Assembly (NCBI GenBank): GCA_031290005.1
Contig: JAITOJ010000140.1
Span: 1-9,775 of the forward strand
Length of the DNA: 9,775 bases
Reading direction: 5' to 3'
Source: Treponema sp.
GTDB lineage: Bacteria; Spirochaetota; Spirochaetia; Treponematales; Treponemataceae
A program made the translations under genes and the position numbers. Below the pieces are notes generated by a model. That model saw nothing but the letters and a program-made list of their open reading frames with translations, had not been told where the DNA came from and did not search any database. Shown in pieces: positions 1 to 6,698 of the stretch; within the stretch, counting starts at the first letter, position 1, and each line of letters opens with the position of its first letter.

Positions 1-2
1 CT

Positions 3-371
3 TTCGAGCTGCCTAACTTCACTATCATGCCAAACCATATCCATCTCCTTATAAAACCGTCAGATGACGAGTGTCTGTCCAAAATAATGCAATGGATTTT
101 GAGCGTCTTCGCCATGCGCTGGAACCGGGCACACGGCCTGCACGGGCATGTGTGGGGCGAGCGGTTCTTTTCGCGGATCATCAATTCGGAAGCGGACTGG
201 CTGCATGTTTTTGCCTACATAGATGAGAATCCGGTACGGGCGAATCTGGTCAGCCATCCGTGGCAGTGGAAAAACGGCGGGATGTGGCAGCATCGGATGG
301 GGATGTCCGATATAGTCAATGGGCTTGATGAAATCGTGCTGGGGGTGTTCCCCGGGCATAGGCGTTTGTGA
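3..371 (+). CDS. REP-associated tyrosine transposase (Y1_Tnp/HUH), 5'-truncated by the window edge
   Basis: This is the C-terminal part of an IS200-like/REP-associated transposase (RAYT), a single-strand DNA nuclease that acts on palindromic hairpins. The frame is open back to base 3 and reads FELPNFTI before the Met at 27. In this family that Met lies inside the conserved block MPNHIHLL, so the true start is upstream of the window. Visible motifs, numbered from the Met at 27, are the HUH metal-binding pair His4-x-His6, the RFFSRII segment at about 47-52, and Tyr64 in FAYIDENPVRANLV, the usual place of the nucleophilic tyrosine. The stop TGA is at 369-371. Both catalytic motifs are intact, so the visible part shows no decay; whether the N-terminus is complete cannot be seen. 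A hairpin at 619-671 may be its cognate end. Family assignment is firm; activity is unknown. Confidence 0.88.
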   Translation, partial: FELPNFTIMPNHIHLLIKPSDDECLSKIMQWILSVFAMRWNRAHGLHGHVWGERFFSRIINSEADWLHVFAYIDENPVRANLVSHPWQWKNGGMWQHRMGMSDIVNGLDEIVLGVFPGHRRL

Positions 372-618
372 GCCTGCCCTCAGGGGTTTTCTGGGATAAA
401 AATACCATTTTTAACTAATTTGTAACTCAGGCGGAGGGTTCTCTGGGGAAGGTGTAACTATTTCCGTGCATGGCGGCAGATTTTTCTCCACGCTTACCGA
501 AAATCCTGCTCATATTGCTCATCACCACGCTGTTTTATCCGGTTCTTTGCGGAAGACGGGTTCAATTTTATGCGATTAACCGGTGGGGGAGCGCGGTTTT
601 GGCGGTCGAACGGCAAAC

Positions 619-671
619 GGGACAGAGCTTATGGAGGCCCCCCCCTACATTTTCGTCTTATGCTCTGTCCC
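619..671. repeat. Inverted repeat GGGACAGAGC ... GCTCTGTCCC, possible transposase-associated hairpin
   Basis: Two perfect 10-base arms, at 619-628 and 662-671, flank a 33-base loop that contains a C8 tract (638-645). The left arm continues as TTATG and the right arm is preceded by CTTATG, so an AT-rich motif lies next to both arms. From memory, GGGGACAG-type hairpins are commonly found beside IS200-like/REP-associated transposases. With such a gene ending 248 nt to the left, this may be its end or a REP-like unit. That link is inference. Confidence 0.55.
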
Positions 672-680
672 CCTAAAAGT

Positions 681-721
681 AAAAAAACCCGAAGCAAAGA
701 CAAACGGCCTCCTGCTCCGGG
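681..721 (-). terminator. Rho-independent terminator of the four-gene cluster
   Basis: Read on the minus strand, CCCGGAGC (721-714) pairs with GCTTCGGG (695-688). This gives eight base pairs including one G-U, with an 18-nt loop, and is followed at once by seven T residues (687-681) and then ACTTTT. It begins 23 nt beyond the stop codon of the last minus-strand gene (745-747) and points in the same direction. Position and shape fit a transcription end for the cluster. Confidence 0.75.
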
Positions 722-744
722 AAAAAATAATCGTGCTGCTCGCG

Positions 745-2967
745 CTACCGTTTGTGGTAGTAATTGTATAAATTGAGCGCGGACTTGTTGGTTCCCTTAA
801 AATAGGCTTGCTGGAAAGGCCATATCAGAATACCGTTGGGGAACACGTCGTAGAGGTAGGCCGCATCGGTTTTTGGGATGCCGTCGGCAGATTTGCTTTG
901 GTACTTGCTCTGCTCAAAGCCTTTGGGGAAAATTTCCCGTAGCGCCTTCGTGTTCATCTCGAATGAGTAGATGCCGTAGGGGGCGCGGTTCGTGCCTGAT
1001 ACATTTGATTCCAGGCCGGAGTTTTCAAAGATCGTGTCCTTGTTGCTGTCGTCTATAAGGACGCCCTCGTGGAGCATAACCATGGCATATTGGGCGTCTC
1101 TGTCCTCGTACCATTTGATTTTGTATAGGGACGGCGCTCTGCCGCCGAGTTCGGTGGTGAATAGATTCCTGGGCGAAAAAATGCCGGGGGTGAAAAACTT
1201 CGCCACGTCAACGCCGTAGTCGGCATCGCTCGCGCCGGGCCACACGGCATCAGGCCCAGGCTTAGGCAGTTTCTTTGGAAAATGGAAGACGCCGCTGCCG
1301 TCCAGGGCCGCCTTTGCCGAGGAAATGCCGTCTTTCGCGTACTGATACTTTGCTTTCGCTTCGCCGGCAAACCTTGACGGCTCGGCGCCGGGATTAACGG
1401 CGGAGCCGTACCAAAATCCCAGGGAAGCGTTAGCCATATTCAGGGCTTTTGACAATTCGGCTTTGGACTTGCCCAGAGCGGCGGCGTTCCGCACCGTCAT
1501 AAAATTGTTCTTGAACGGCAGGTTGCCCGTAATCCCGGACACGTTGTTCCAGTAATCTTTATGGGACTGAGTTGCCAGGGTGAACACTTTGTCAAGAACC
1601 TCGTCAAGCCCGTCGGTTATCAGGATTTCGTTTACCATCCAGGGGCGCAGGTCAATAGTCCAGTCATAGGCGGAAAGATAGTCAAACGCCGCTTTTACTG
1701 CCCGCAGATTGGAGAAAATATAATCCAGTTCCGCTTTGCCTATGTAGGTGTCTCCGGGGCCGTAGATTTCTTCGAGTTTGAAGCGTTGCTTGAGCCGGTC
1801 ATTCAGAAGCACCTTGCCGTCCGCCGGGAAGGAATCCGCCCGCCGGGCAAGCGCTTCAAAGGTATCGCCAAAAAGAGAGATATGTACGTTGTCGATAAAA
1901 CTGTTGAAACCGCCTTTGTAGGAACTTATCAGTCCCCAAAAGATGTTGTTGTTGAAAGACTGGCGGGTTTTGGGCGAGGCTTGAGCCATGGCGAAGTCTC
2001 CAAAGGGCGTGGCAAAACCTGAAATCCGCTGGTTTATTTTAGGAAGCACCGCGTCTTCAGGAATATCGACTGTGCCGATGTAGGTCATATACCAGCAGTC
2101 AGACGCGCTGTAGCCGTCGCAGACCCAGTCGTCCAGATTTCCGGGAAGGGAGGAGAAATACAAAGAACTCAGGACAGAGCGCACGTCCGTGTCCAGCAGC
2201 AGCTCCCCCAACTCCGCAAACGTGGAGTACAGCAGGGCTTCCGGGTCGCCGGTGTCCTTTTTATATGCCTCTTTATAGAACGACGCGGCATTGTCGTATT
2301 TACCGGCGGAAAGGTATTTTCGGGCGCTTGCCATGAGACCCGCAAAATCCTTTTCCTCAAACTCCGCGCTGACGGTTATGTCCCCTGCGGGCAGCGATAA
2401 ACGATAGGGCAGGTCTTCGCTGACAGGGACAGGCATTCCTTCGTCCACGCGATACGACAGGGTTCCGGCTTTCAGGTCATACCCCGCATCGGGAATCAGG
2501 GTGAGCGTGACGGGGTCGCCCGGATTGGCGTAGAGCGGTTCCGGGGATATAAAGCCGCTGGCAATGGAATTATCCACAGAGACCGTAAATTTCCCGCCCG
2601 GCTTGGGCACAAAGGTTCCGGTGATGGTTACATTCGCGCCCGGAGACGGGGTGGAAAATTGATATTTCCCGCTGGTTTTTGCAATGTTGCTGGCATTGCC
2701 CCCGCCGGTGATTTCCGACAGATACTTGAGGGTGCTGTCGTCGAGCGCATAGCCGGGAGCCGGGTTCACATACACCGTCACCCAGGCGCCTTCGGGAACC
2801 CGCGCTTCGCTCACCCGGAGCGTCCCGTGCTCCGGGGCCGGAAAGACCCGCACCACATACTGGGTGCGGTGGTTAATTTCCTGCTGCGCTGAATTTTGGC
2901 AGGCCGCAAAAAATACCAGCGTTCCCGTAAGCACAAACGCGCAGACCGCGCCTAATTTCTTTGTCAT
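745..2967 (-). CDS. Surface lipoprotein with two bacterial-repeat (InlB/Flg_new-like) domains and a TPR-like segment
   Basis: A 740-residue exported lipoprotein; the function is not recognised. MTKK is followed by a hydrophobic run and the lipobox FAAC, with lipidated Cys23. Residues 36-119 and 126-204 are two tandem beta domains with the pattern Gxx...G..V.....P..GY.L...TL, ending in VTITGTF and ITVSAEF. This resembles the bacterial-repeat domain seen on many surface proteins (PF18998-like). Residues 206-250 (AGLMASARKYLSAGKYDNAASF and onwards) look like a TPR helix pair. Residues 260-740 are rich in aromatic residues and helix-forming stretches, and I can assign no family. TAAGGAGG (2980-2973) lies 5 nt before ATG 2967, which fixes the start. 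The gene follows the barrel gene by 18 nt, so the two are almost certainly co-transcribed and may act together at the outer membrane. The end is intact, with stop TAG at 745-747. Confidence 0.85.
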   Translation of the reverse strand: MTKKLGAVCAFVLTGTLVFFAACQNSAQQEINHRTQYVVRVFPAPEHGTLRVSEARVPEGAWVTVYVNPAPGYALDDSTLKYLSEITGGGNASNIAKTSGKYQFSTPSPGANVTITGTFVPKPGGKFTVSVDNSIASGFISPEPLYANPGDPVTLTLIPDAGYDLKAGTLSYRVDEGMPVPVSEDLPYRLSLPAGDITVSAEFEEKDFAGLMASARKYLSAGKYDNAASFYKEAYKKDTGDPEALLYSTFAELGELLLDTDVRSVLSSLYFSSLPGNLDDWVCDGYSASDCWYMTYIGTVDIPEDAVLPKINQRISGFATPFGDFAMAQASPKTRQSFNNNIFWGLISSYKGGFNSFIDNVHISLFGDTFEALARRADSFPADGKVLLNDRLKQRFKLEEIYGPGDTYIGKAELDYIFSNLRAVKAAFDYLSAYDWTIDLRPWMVNEILITDGLDEVLDKVFTLATQSHKDYWNNVSGITGNLPFKNNFMTVRNAAALGKSKAELSKALNMANASLGFWYGSAVNPGAEPSRFAGEAKAKYQYAKDGISSAKAALDGSGVFHFPKKLPKPGPDAVWPGASDADYGVDVAKFFTPGIFSPRNLFTTELGGRAPSLYKIKWYEDRDAQYAMVMLHEGVLIDDSNKDTIFENSGLESNVSGTNRAPYGIYSFEMNTKALREIFPKGFEQSKYQSKSADGIPKTDAAYLYDVFPNGILIWPFQQAYFKGTNKSALNLYNYYHKR
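2356..2862 (-). repeat. Two tandem bacterial-repeat protein domains in the last lipoprotein
   Basis: Residues 36-119 (bases 2862-2611) and 126-204 (bases 2592-2356) share one layout. Each starts with a beta strand (VVRVFPAPEHG; FTVSVDNSIASG), followed by a strand with VTVYVNPAPGY or VTLTLIPDAGY. Each then has a TLKYLSE or TLSYRVDE strand and a final P.....(V/I)TVxxxF strand. The two copies are diverged in sequence. Domains of this type usually act as stalks or adhesion modules. Confidence 0.6.
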
Positions 2968-2972
2968 GTTTC

Positions 2973-2980
2973 CCTCCTTA
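2973..2980 (-). promoter_or_regulatory. Shine-Dalgarno TAAGGAGG of the last gene
   Basis: TAAGGAGG, read on the minus strand, lies between the TAA stop of the barrel gene (2988-2986) and ATG 2967. It is 5 nt from the start codon. A match this long to the 16S tail, this close to the upstream stop, supports the start and suggests co-translation from one transcript. Confidence 0.75.
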
Positions 2981-2985
2981 TCGGG

Positions 2986-4476
2986 TTAGAAGCTATAGGT
3001 GAGGGAAATAGGCACAGAAATGACCGGCTCGCCGGTAAATTTCGGAATTATGCCATACACCGTTGAATTGGGGTTGAATACATAGCGAGGGCTGTCCGGC
3101 AGCATTATCACCACGCCGGTGCGTATTCTTCCGCCGCCAAAACTCATCTCCACCCAGGGGCTGACGCCAAAATCGATGTATTGGCTTGCGTCAGTTTGCG
3201 CCTTCACCGGGGTAATGCCGAACTGCCACAGGGTGTCCGCTCCGTGCATATCAAGGCCCACATCCACGCCGGCCCGGAATCCCTCCGCGACCTTATAAGA
3301 AGGCATAAACCAGGCGTTTATATTGTAACCGTTGGTGATTTTCCTTCCCGCGGCATCACTTTCAATTTTGCCGCCAAAAGACATATCCGCGCGGACCGTC
3401 ACCGTGAGCGCGTCAAGGAAGGAAGGCGTCCAGGCGACGCCCAGGGCGATAACCAGGGGCTTTTGCACCGTATATTCATCGTGATTGGGATTGAGTATTT
3501 CAGAATAATCTTCCCCGTCAGTGCCGATCACCCGGTCATAGACCACAAAATTGGTGCTGTCGGTATATTTCAGGGGAAGTTTCGCCCCCGCGTCAACGGC
3601 AAGGCCCTTTACGCCGTTAAAATAAAAAGCCGCTTCGATGGTATCCGCGTCGCGGTCATTGCTCAGCCCGGTAACAAGCCGTTTTTCCAGATTGACGTCC
3701 GGCGCGCCGCCCTGTTCGCCCCAGCGAAACACCTCGCGGTTATTCCCCACAAACTGTATGCGGGCAAGGCCGACATTCGGTATCTTGTATCCGACGCCTA
3801 TCTGCATGGCCTTGTACACGTCCCAGACCGTCATCTCCCGCGCGCCGTTGTATAAGGGGTCTGTGTCGTCATAATCTTTCTGCCCGATAACTTCGTTGTC
3901 TTCGTTGTTGAGCAGATTGAAAATCGCCCGTAGTTTGTTGACCCCGGTGCCCAGGGCGTTGGACCCAAAAGCCCCTTCCAGCAAAAGGCCGTTCCAGGGC
4001 GAGTCGAGCCACGCCAGGGGTTCGAGCTTGAAATGCGCGCCCTGACTCGCCTTGAACCGGTAGAAAATATTGTCCTCGTCTTTCGCGCCGTTGGGCAGAA
4101 GCCATGAGCCGAATTCGGACGCGCCGATACGGCCCCGGAAGTCATCCTCATTGAACTGGCCGACGGTCAGTTTAATCCACTTAAACGGCTGTGCCCACAC
4201 CTTGGCGTTGTCAGACACATAGGCGTTGGCGTTGCTGAATTCAAGGTTGATATTAAACCCTATTTTGCCGCTCGGCGCGATTCCGTTGGCGGTGAAGGCC
4301 ACGGAGGGGGTGTCGCCCCAGGTGGACGTGGCCGCGGACACCGCGGAATGGCTGCCCATAAACGCGATGGGGGTGACCACTGCCCTGCCCCAGGCGCTGA
4401 AACTAATCTCCGCCTGTGTAACGGCAGCGCAGAGAACAAAAAAAATGCCTAACGCAAACTGTTTGCGGTGTTTCAT
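2986..4476 (-). CDS. Predicted outer-membrane beta-barrel (porin-like) protein
   Basis: A 496-residue exported protein. The N-terminus MKHRKQFALGIFFVLCAAVTQA is a signal peptide; the likely signal peptidase I cut is after Ala22 (TQA/E). Cys16 sits inside the hydrophobic core and does not look like a lipobox. The mature protein alternates hydrophobic and polar residues throughout, with many Gly and aromatic residues: FSAWGRAVVTP, IGFNINLEFSNA, PFKWIKLTVGQFNEDDFRG, LAVDAGAKLPLKY, LTVTVRADMSF, FRAGVDVGLDM. It ends in PISLTYSF with a terminal Phe, the usual barrel-assembly signal. No specific porin family is recognised; the PF.W.K...G.FNED..RG strand is of a style I associate with treponemal barrels. 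GGAGG (4488-4484) is 7 nt before ATG 4476. The gene lies between the CE15-like lipoprotein and the repeat lipoprotein, so a pore or anchoring role for their surface assembly is possible but inferred. Confidence 0.8.
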   Translation of the reverse strand: MKHRKQFALGIFFVLCAAVTQAEISFSAWGRAVVTPIAFMGSHSAVSAATSTWGDTPSVAFTANGIAPSGKIGFNINLEFSNANAYVSDNAKVWAQPFKWIKLTVGQFNEDDFRGRIGASEFGSWLLPNGAKDEDNIFYRFKASQGAHFKLEPLAWLDSPWNGLLLEGAFGSNALGTGVNKLRAIFNLLNNEDNEVIGQKDYDDTDPLYNGAREMTVWDVYKAMQIGVGYKIPNVGLARIQFVGNNREVFRWGEQGGAPDVNLEKRLVTGLSNDRDADTIEAAFYFNGVKGLAVDAGAKLPLKYTDSTNFVVYDRVIGTDGEDYSEILNPNHDEYTVQKPLVIALGVAWTPSFLDALTVTVRADMSFGGKIESDAAGRKITNGYNINAWFMPSYKVAEGFRAGVDVGLDMHGADTLWQFGITPVKAQTDASQYIDFGVSPWVEMSFGGGRIRTGVVIMLPDSPRYVFNPNSTVYGIIPKFTGEPVISVPISLTYSF

Positions 4477-4520
4477 ACTAAATCCTCCAAATTGACAAAA
4501 TTGACAAACCTTATTAAAGA

Positions 4521-4549
4521 AAGCGGGGCATAGTTGGTATGCCCCGCTT
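4521..4549 (-). terminator. Intercistronic hairpin, candidate partial terminator between the esterase and barrel genes
   Basis: A perfect 11-bp stem (AAGCGGGGCAT / ATGCCCCGCTT) has a 7-nt loop at 4532-4538. On the minus strand it is followed by TCTTTAATAA, a short and interrupted T tract. It lies in the 106-nt gap between the CE15-like gene stop (4585-4583) and the barrel start. It could end or attenuate transcription, or act as a 3' stability hairpin that gives the two halves of the cluster different transcript levels. The stem is certain; the role is inferred. Confidence 0.7.
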
Positions 4550-4582
4550 ACATCACACGTTATTCACTCCAGGTACTGGCTA

Positions 4583-6625
4583 TTACAGTTCTTCCGGCGT
4601 GTCGGTCAAACCGCGCCAGTCCATAGCCTTGAATTTCTTGGTACCTGCGGGAACGGTGTATCCGTTCTTGATGTCCGTCGTGCCGCCCACACCGGGAGAA
4701 GGCGGATTCGTGGCCATCCACGCGTCATAAGCCGCCAGCGTGGGTTCAACCCGTGATGCTACACGCTCGGCGATGGTGGGATGATTGGGTCTGCCCCAGG
4801 TGATGCGGTAATAGTCATAGCGGCCAATAGGGTCGTCAATGGAGAACCAGGGGGCGCGCAGTTTTGCCAGCATCCAGTCGGAAGCGGCGGATCCGCTCGC
4901 TTTATCGGTGTCTCCGTTAAAGACCGCCGTGGCGTGGTAGTTGCGGTCTGCGGCTTCGTTTCCGGTGTTGCCGCCGTGGTCGCCCCAAGTCTGAGCAAAG
5001 CCGTTACGGAACACATACTTGTATTCGTCCCCTTCGGCTTCGCCGTAGAGCTTGTACACCTCGTCAATCATAAGCCAGTTACCAAACTGAGATTCCTGAT
5101 TGTTTCTGCCCTGGGTGTATCCGTCCTGAAAGAGCACGCCGTTCGGCGCAATCAAAGCGGAAAGATAATGCTGGTCAAAGGGTATGGTGCAGAGGAGCCC
5201 GTACTTGCCGCGCCCTTCCTGACCCTTAACGTGGTCAAGGTCAAGGCCGTAGTGCAGGTCGGAAAATTCGCGGAAACGCACGCTGAACCAGCCGGGAGTC
5301 TCGTTGCGGCCTTCGGAAAGGTTCTGCACTCCAGACCAGGTGGAGTGGGGACTTTGATAGGTCACCAGCGGAGTGGTCATATTTGTTGAAAGCGGTAATT
5401 CGCCAGGCTGGCTTGCGTTTGTGGGTGACTGAACAAAGGCGTCAAAATAGGGCGCCCAGCCGCGCACCAGAATATACCGGGCGTTATCGCTGGTGCCGCC
5501 GGTGGTTGCAGCCCAAGTGGCGCTATCGGCGCGGTCGGGGAAGATTTTGTCGCCATTAGCAGGTTTAATAGGATAATAGGGCTTGCCGTTCATATCGCTG
5601 TATTCCATAAGGCCAGGCTGCCCCAGAGGGAGCGGGTCGGCATACTTGCCGTCCTTCTTGTAACCGGTCATGGAGATGAAGCGTTCCAGAGCGGGGCCGC
5701 CCGCGCCGGCTGAACCGATACCCACATGTCCGAGCCGGTTACCCAGACGGCTTTCGGTAAAAGCGCCGATACATTCGGCGGCCTTGCCGTTCCGTGAATA
5801 CCCGGTGATGCCGACCTTCTTGGGATCGTAGTAGCCTCGGAAGCCCTTTTCCACTATATTATTGTTCTTACTATTGGGCGTGCCTTCAATGACCGACAAA
5901 ATAACACTCATGTGCCAGGCGTAGGAAACGTTAGCCGAGGGGGAGCCGGGCAGGGTGTGGTCAATTCCAAAGAGCGTGGGCACATTGCCCGAACCATCGC
6001 CTTCATTAGCGGCGCCACCAGAGAAAGAATATGAAGCGGTTCCGCCCTCCCAGTTGGCTCCGCCGCCGCCAAAGTACAGGGGAAGTTTGCTTGCGCCTTC
6101 GTTGTCCACTGTCGCCAATGACGCAGACAGGGTGGTACTTACGGTAAACGTCCATTCGTTCCCGGTAGTGTCATACTTAACGGTAATCGTGCAATCAGCC
6201 GTGTTGCTGTCAACCCAGCCGATATGCACACCTTCCTCCTCAGTCAAAGGCGGCATAACGCCGTACTCGTAGTATTGCAGAATCTTTGAAATTTCTTTCC
6301 GGCGGGCTTCCCAGTCCGCAACCGTTACCACCTTGTTCCCGTTGGCAAAATGGAAGAGATCCGGGAACGCGTGTTGGTGACCCAGGGCATTCCAGGTGGC
6401 CGTAGAAGGCAGATTGTTGATATCAAACCGCCGGCCCGTAAAAGTCGGATCGGGCACACCAGCAGACCCGGCGCCAGCGCTTCCTCCTCCGGGTATACCC
6501 GGAAGGGGTTTGTAAATACCGGTGGGGTCGGCGGCGGTGGAATTTTCACACGCCGTCAGCAACACCACCAACAACACCGCAGATACGGCTAATAAGCCGC
6601 CCGCTATTTTGTTTACTTTCTTCAT
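4583..6625 (-). CDS. CE15-family (4-O-methyl-glucuronoyl methylesterase-like) lipoprotein
   Basis: A 680-residue lipoprotein; the signal peptide ends in the lipobox LTAC with Cys26. CE15 enzymes are serine esterases that cut the ester between glucuronic acid side chains of xylan and lignin alcohols. The CE15 layout can be followed: LPDLFHFANGNKVVTVADWEAR with the ISKILQYYEYGVMPP segment (about 88-126), the nucleophile block VGITGYSRNGKAA (271-283, Ser277), the block GIGSAGAGG (302-310), and the late IPFDQHYLSALIAP segment (481-494). A candidate catalytic His550 lies in WGDHGGNTG. Differences from the textbook family: GCSR is GYSR, the ESGSGG block lacks its Glu, and the GGHNHC histidine context is altered. 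The start is placed at 6625, because GGAGG (6639-6635) is 9 nt upstream and a lipoprotein signal follows. An in-frame Met 20 codons earlier would disrupt the signal. Residues 36-58 form a Gly/Pro/Ala-rich linker after the anchor. Family confidence is high; activity is uncertain. Confidence 0.85.
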   Translation of the reverse strand: MKKVNKIAGGLLAVSAVLLVVLLTACENSTAADPTGIYKPLPGIPGGGSAGAGSAGVPDPTFTGRRFDINNLPSTATWNALGHQHAFPDLFHFANGNKVVTVADWEARRKEISKILQYYEYGVMPPLTEEEGVHIGWVDSNTADCTITVKYDTTGNEWTFTVSTTLSASLATVDNEGASKLPLYFGGGGANWEGGTASYSFSGGAANEGDGSGNVPTLFGIDHTLPGSPSANVSYAWHMSVILSVIEGTPNSKNNNIVEKGFRGYYDPKKVGITGYSRNGKAAECIGAFTESRLGNRLGHVGIGSAGAGGPALERFISMTGYKKDGKYADPLPLGQPGLMEYSDMNGKPYYPIKPANGDKIFPDRADSATWAATTGGTSDNARYILVRGWAPYFDAFVQSPTNASQPGELPLSTNMTTPLVTYQSPHSTWSGVQNLSEGRNETPGWFSVRFREFSDLHYGLDLDHVKGQEGRGKYGLLCTIPFDQHYLSALIAPNGVLFQDGYTQGRNNQESQFGNWLMIDEVYKLYGEAEGDEYKYVFRNGFAQTWGDHGGNTGNEAADRNYHATAVFNGDTDKASGSAASDWMLAKLRAPWFSIDDPIGRYDYYRITWGRPNHPTIAERVASRVEPTLAAYDAWMATNPPSPGVGGTTDIKNGYTVPAGTKKFKAMDWRGLTDTPEEL

Positions 6626-6634
6626 AAAATAAAA

Positions 6635-6639
6635 CCTCC
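6635..6639 (-). promoter_or_regulatory. Ribosome binding site that sets the CE15-like start at 6625
   Basis: GGAGG on the minus strand, 9 nt before ATG 6625-6623. The longer in-frame start at 6685 lies within the intercistronic hairpin. It has no GGAGG before it and would put 20 extra residues ahead of a normal MKK-type lipoprotein signal. The shorter start is therefore preferred. Confidence 0.75.
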
Positions 6640-6655
6640 AAAAAATTTTTAGGAA

Positions 6656-6687
6656 TTGTGCGGCTGAACTAAAGCACAGCCGCACAA
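6656..6687 (-). terminator. Intercistronic hairpin between the repeat lipoprotein and the CE15-like gene
   Basis: A perfect 11-bp stem (TTGTGCGGCTG / CAGCCGCACAA) with a 10-nt loop. On the minus strand it starts 11 nt after the TAA stop (6701-6699) of the repeat lipoprotein and is followed by TTCCTAAAAATTTTTTGG. The T run comes about ten bases after the stem, so termination would be inefficient. An mRNA-end stabiliser or processing hairpin is as likely. The ribosome binding site of the next gene lies 17 nt past the stem. Confidence 0.6.
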
Positions 6688-6698
6688 ACGTTACTCAG

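Larger units (their letters stand above)
372..744. other. Intergenic region between the transposase and the minus-strand cluster
   Basis: I find no supportable gene here. Short open frames exist on the plus strand, for example from ATG 470 with a hydrophobic stretch, and from ATG 583. They lack a suitably placed ribosome binding site, overlap each other in different frames and resemble nothing known to me. The region does hold an inverted repeat (619-671), a C8 tract at 638-645, and a Rho-independent terminator for the minus-strand genes (681-721). A weak six-base repeat, CCGGTT at 539-544 with AACCGG at 578-583, is probably chance. Confidence 0.6.

Noticed and set aside
470..676. Short plus-strand frame with a hydrophobic stretch (KILLILLITTLFYPVL)
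   Set aside because: It could be read as a small membrane protein. However, no ribosome binding site lies at a proper distance, it overlaps other frames, and it runs through the GGGACAGAGC hairpin.
3181..3855. Plus-strand open frame (224 codons) opposite the barrel gene
   Set aside because: It is a mirror of the G+C-biased codon pattern of the barrel gene. No motif, signal or ribosome binding site supports it.
6626..6685. Longer start for the CE15-like protein at 6685
   Set aside because: It adds 20 residues ahead of a standard MKK lipoprotein signal and starts within the intercistronic hairpin without a ribosome binding site. GGAGG at 6639-6635 supports 6625.
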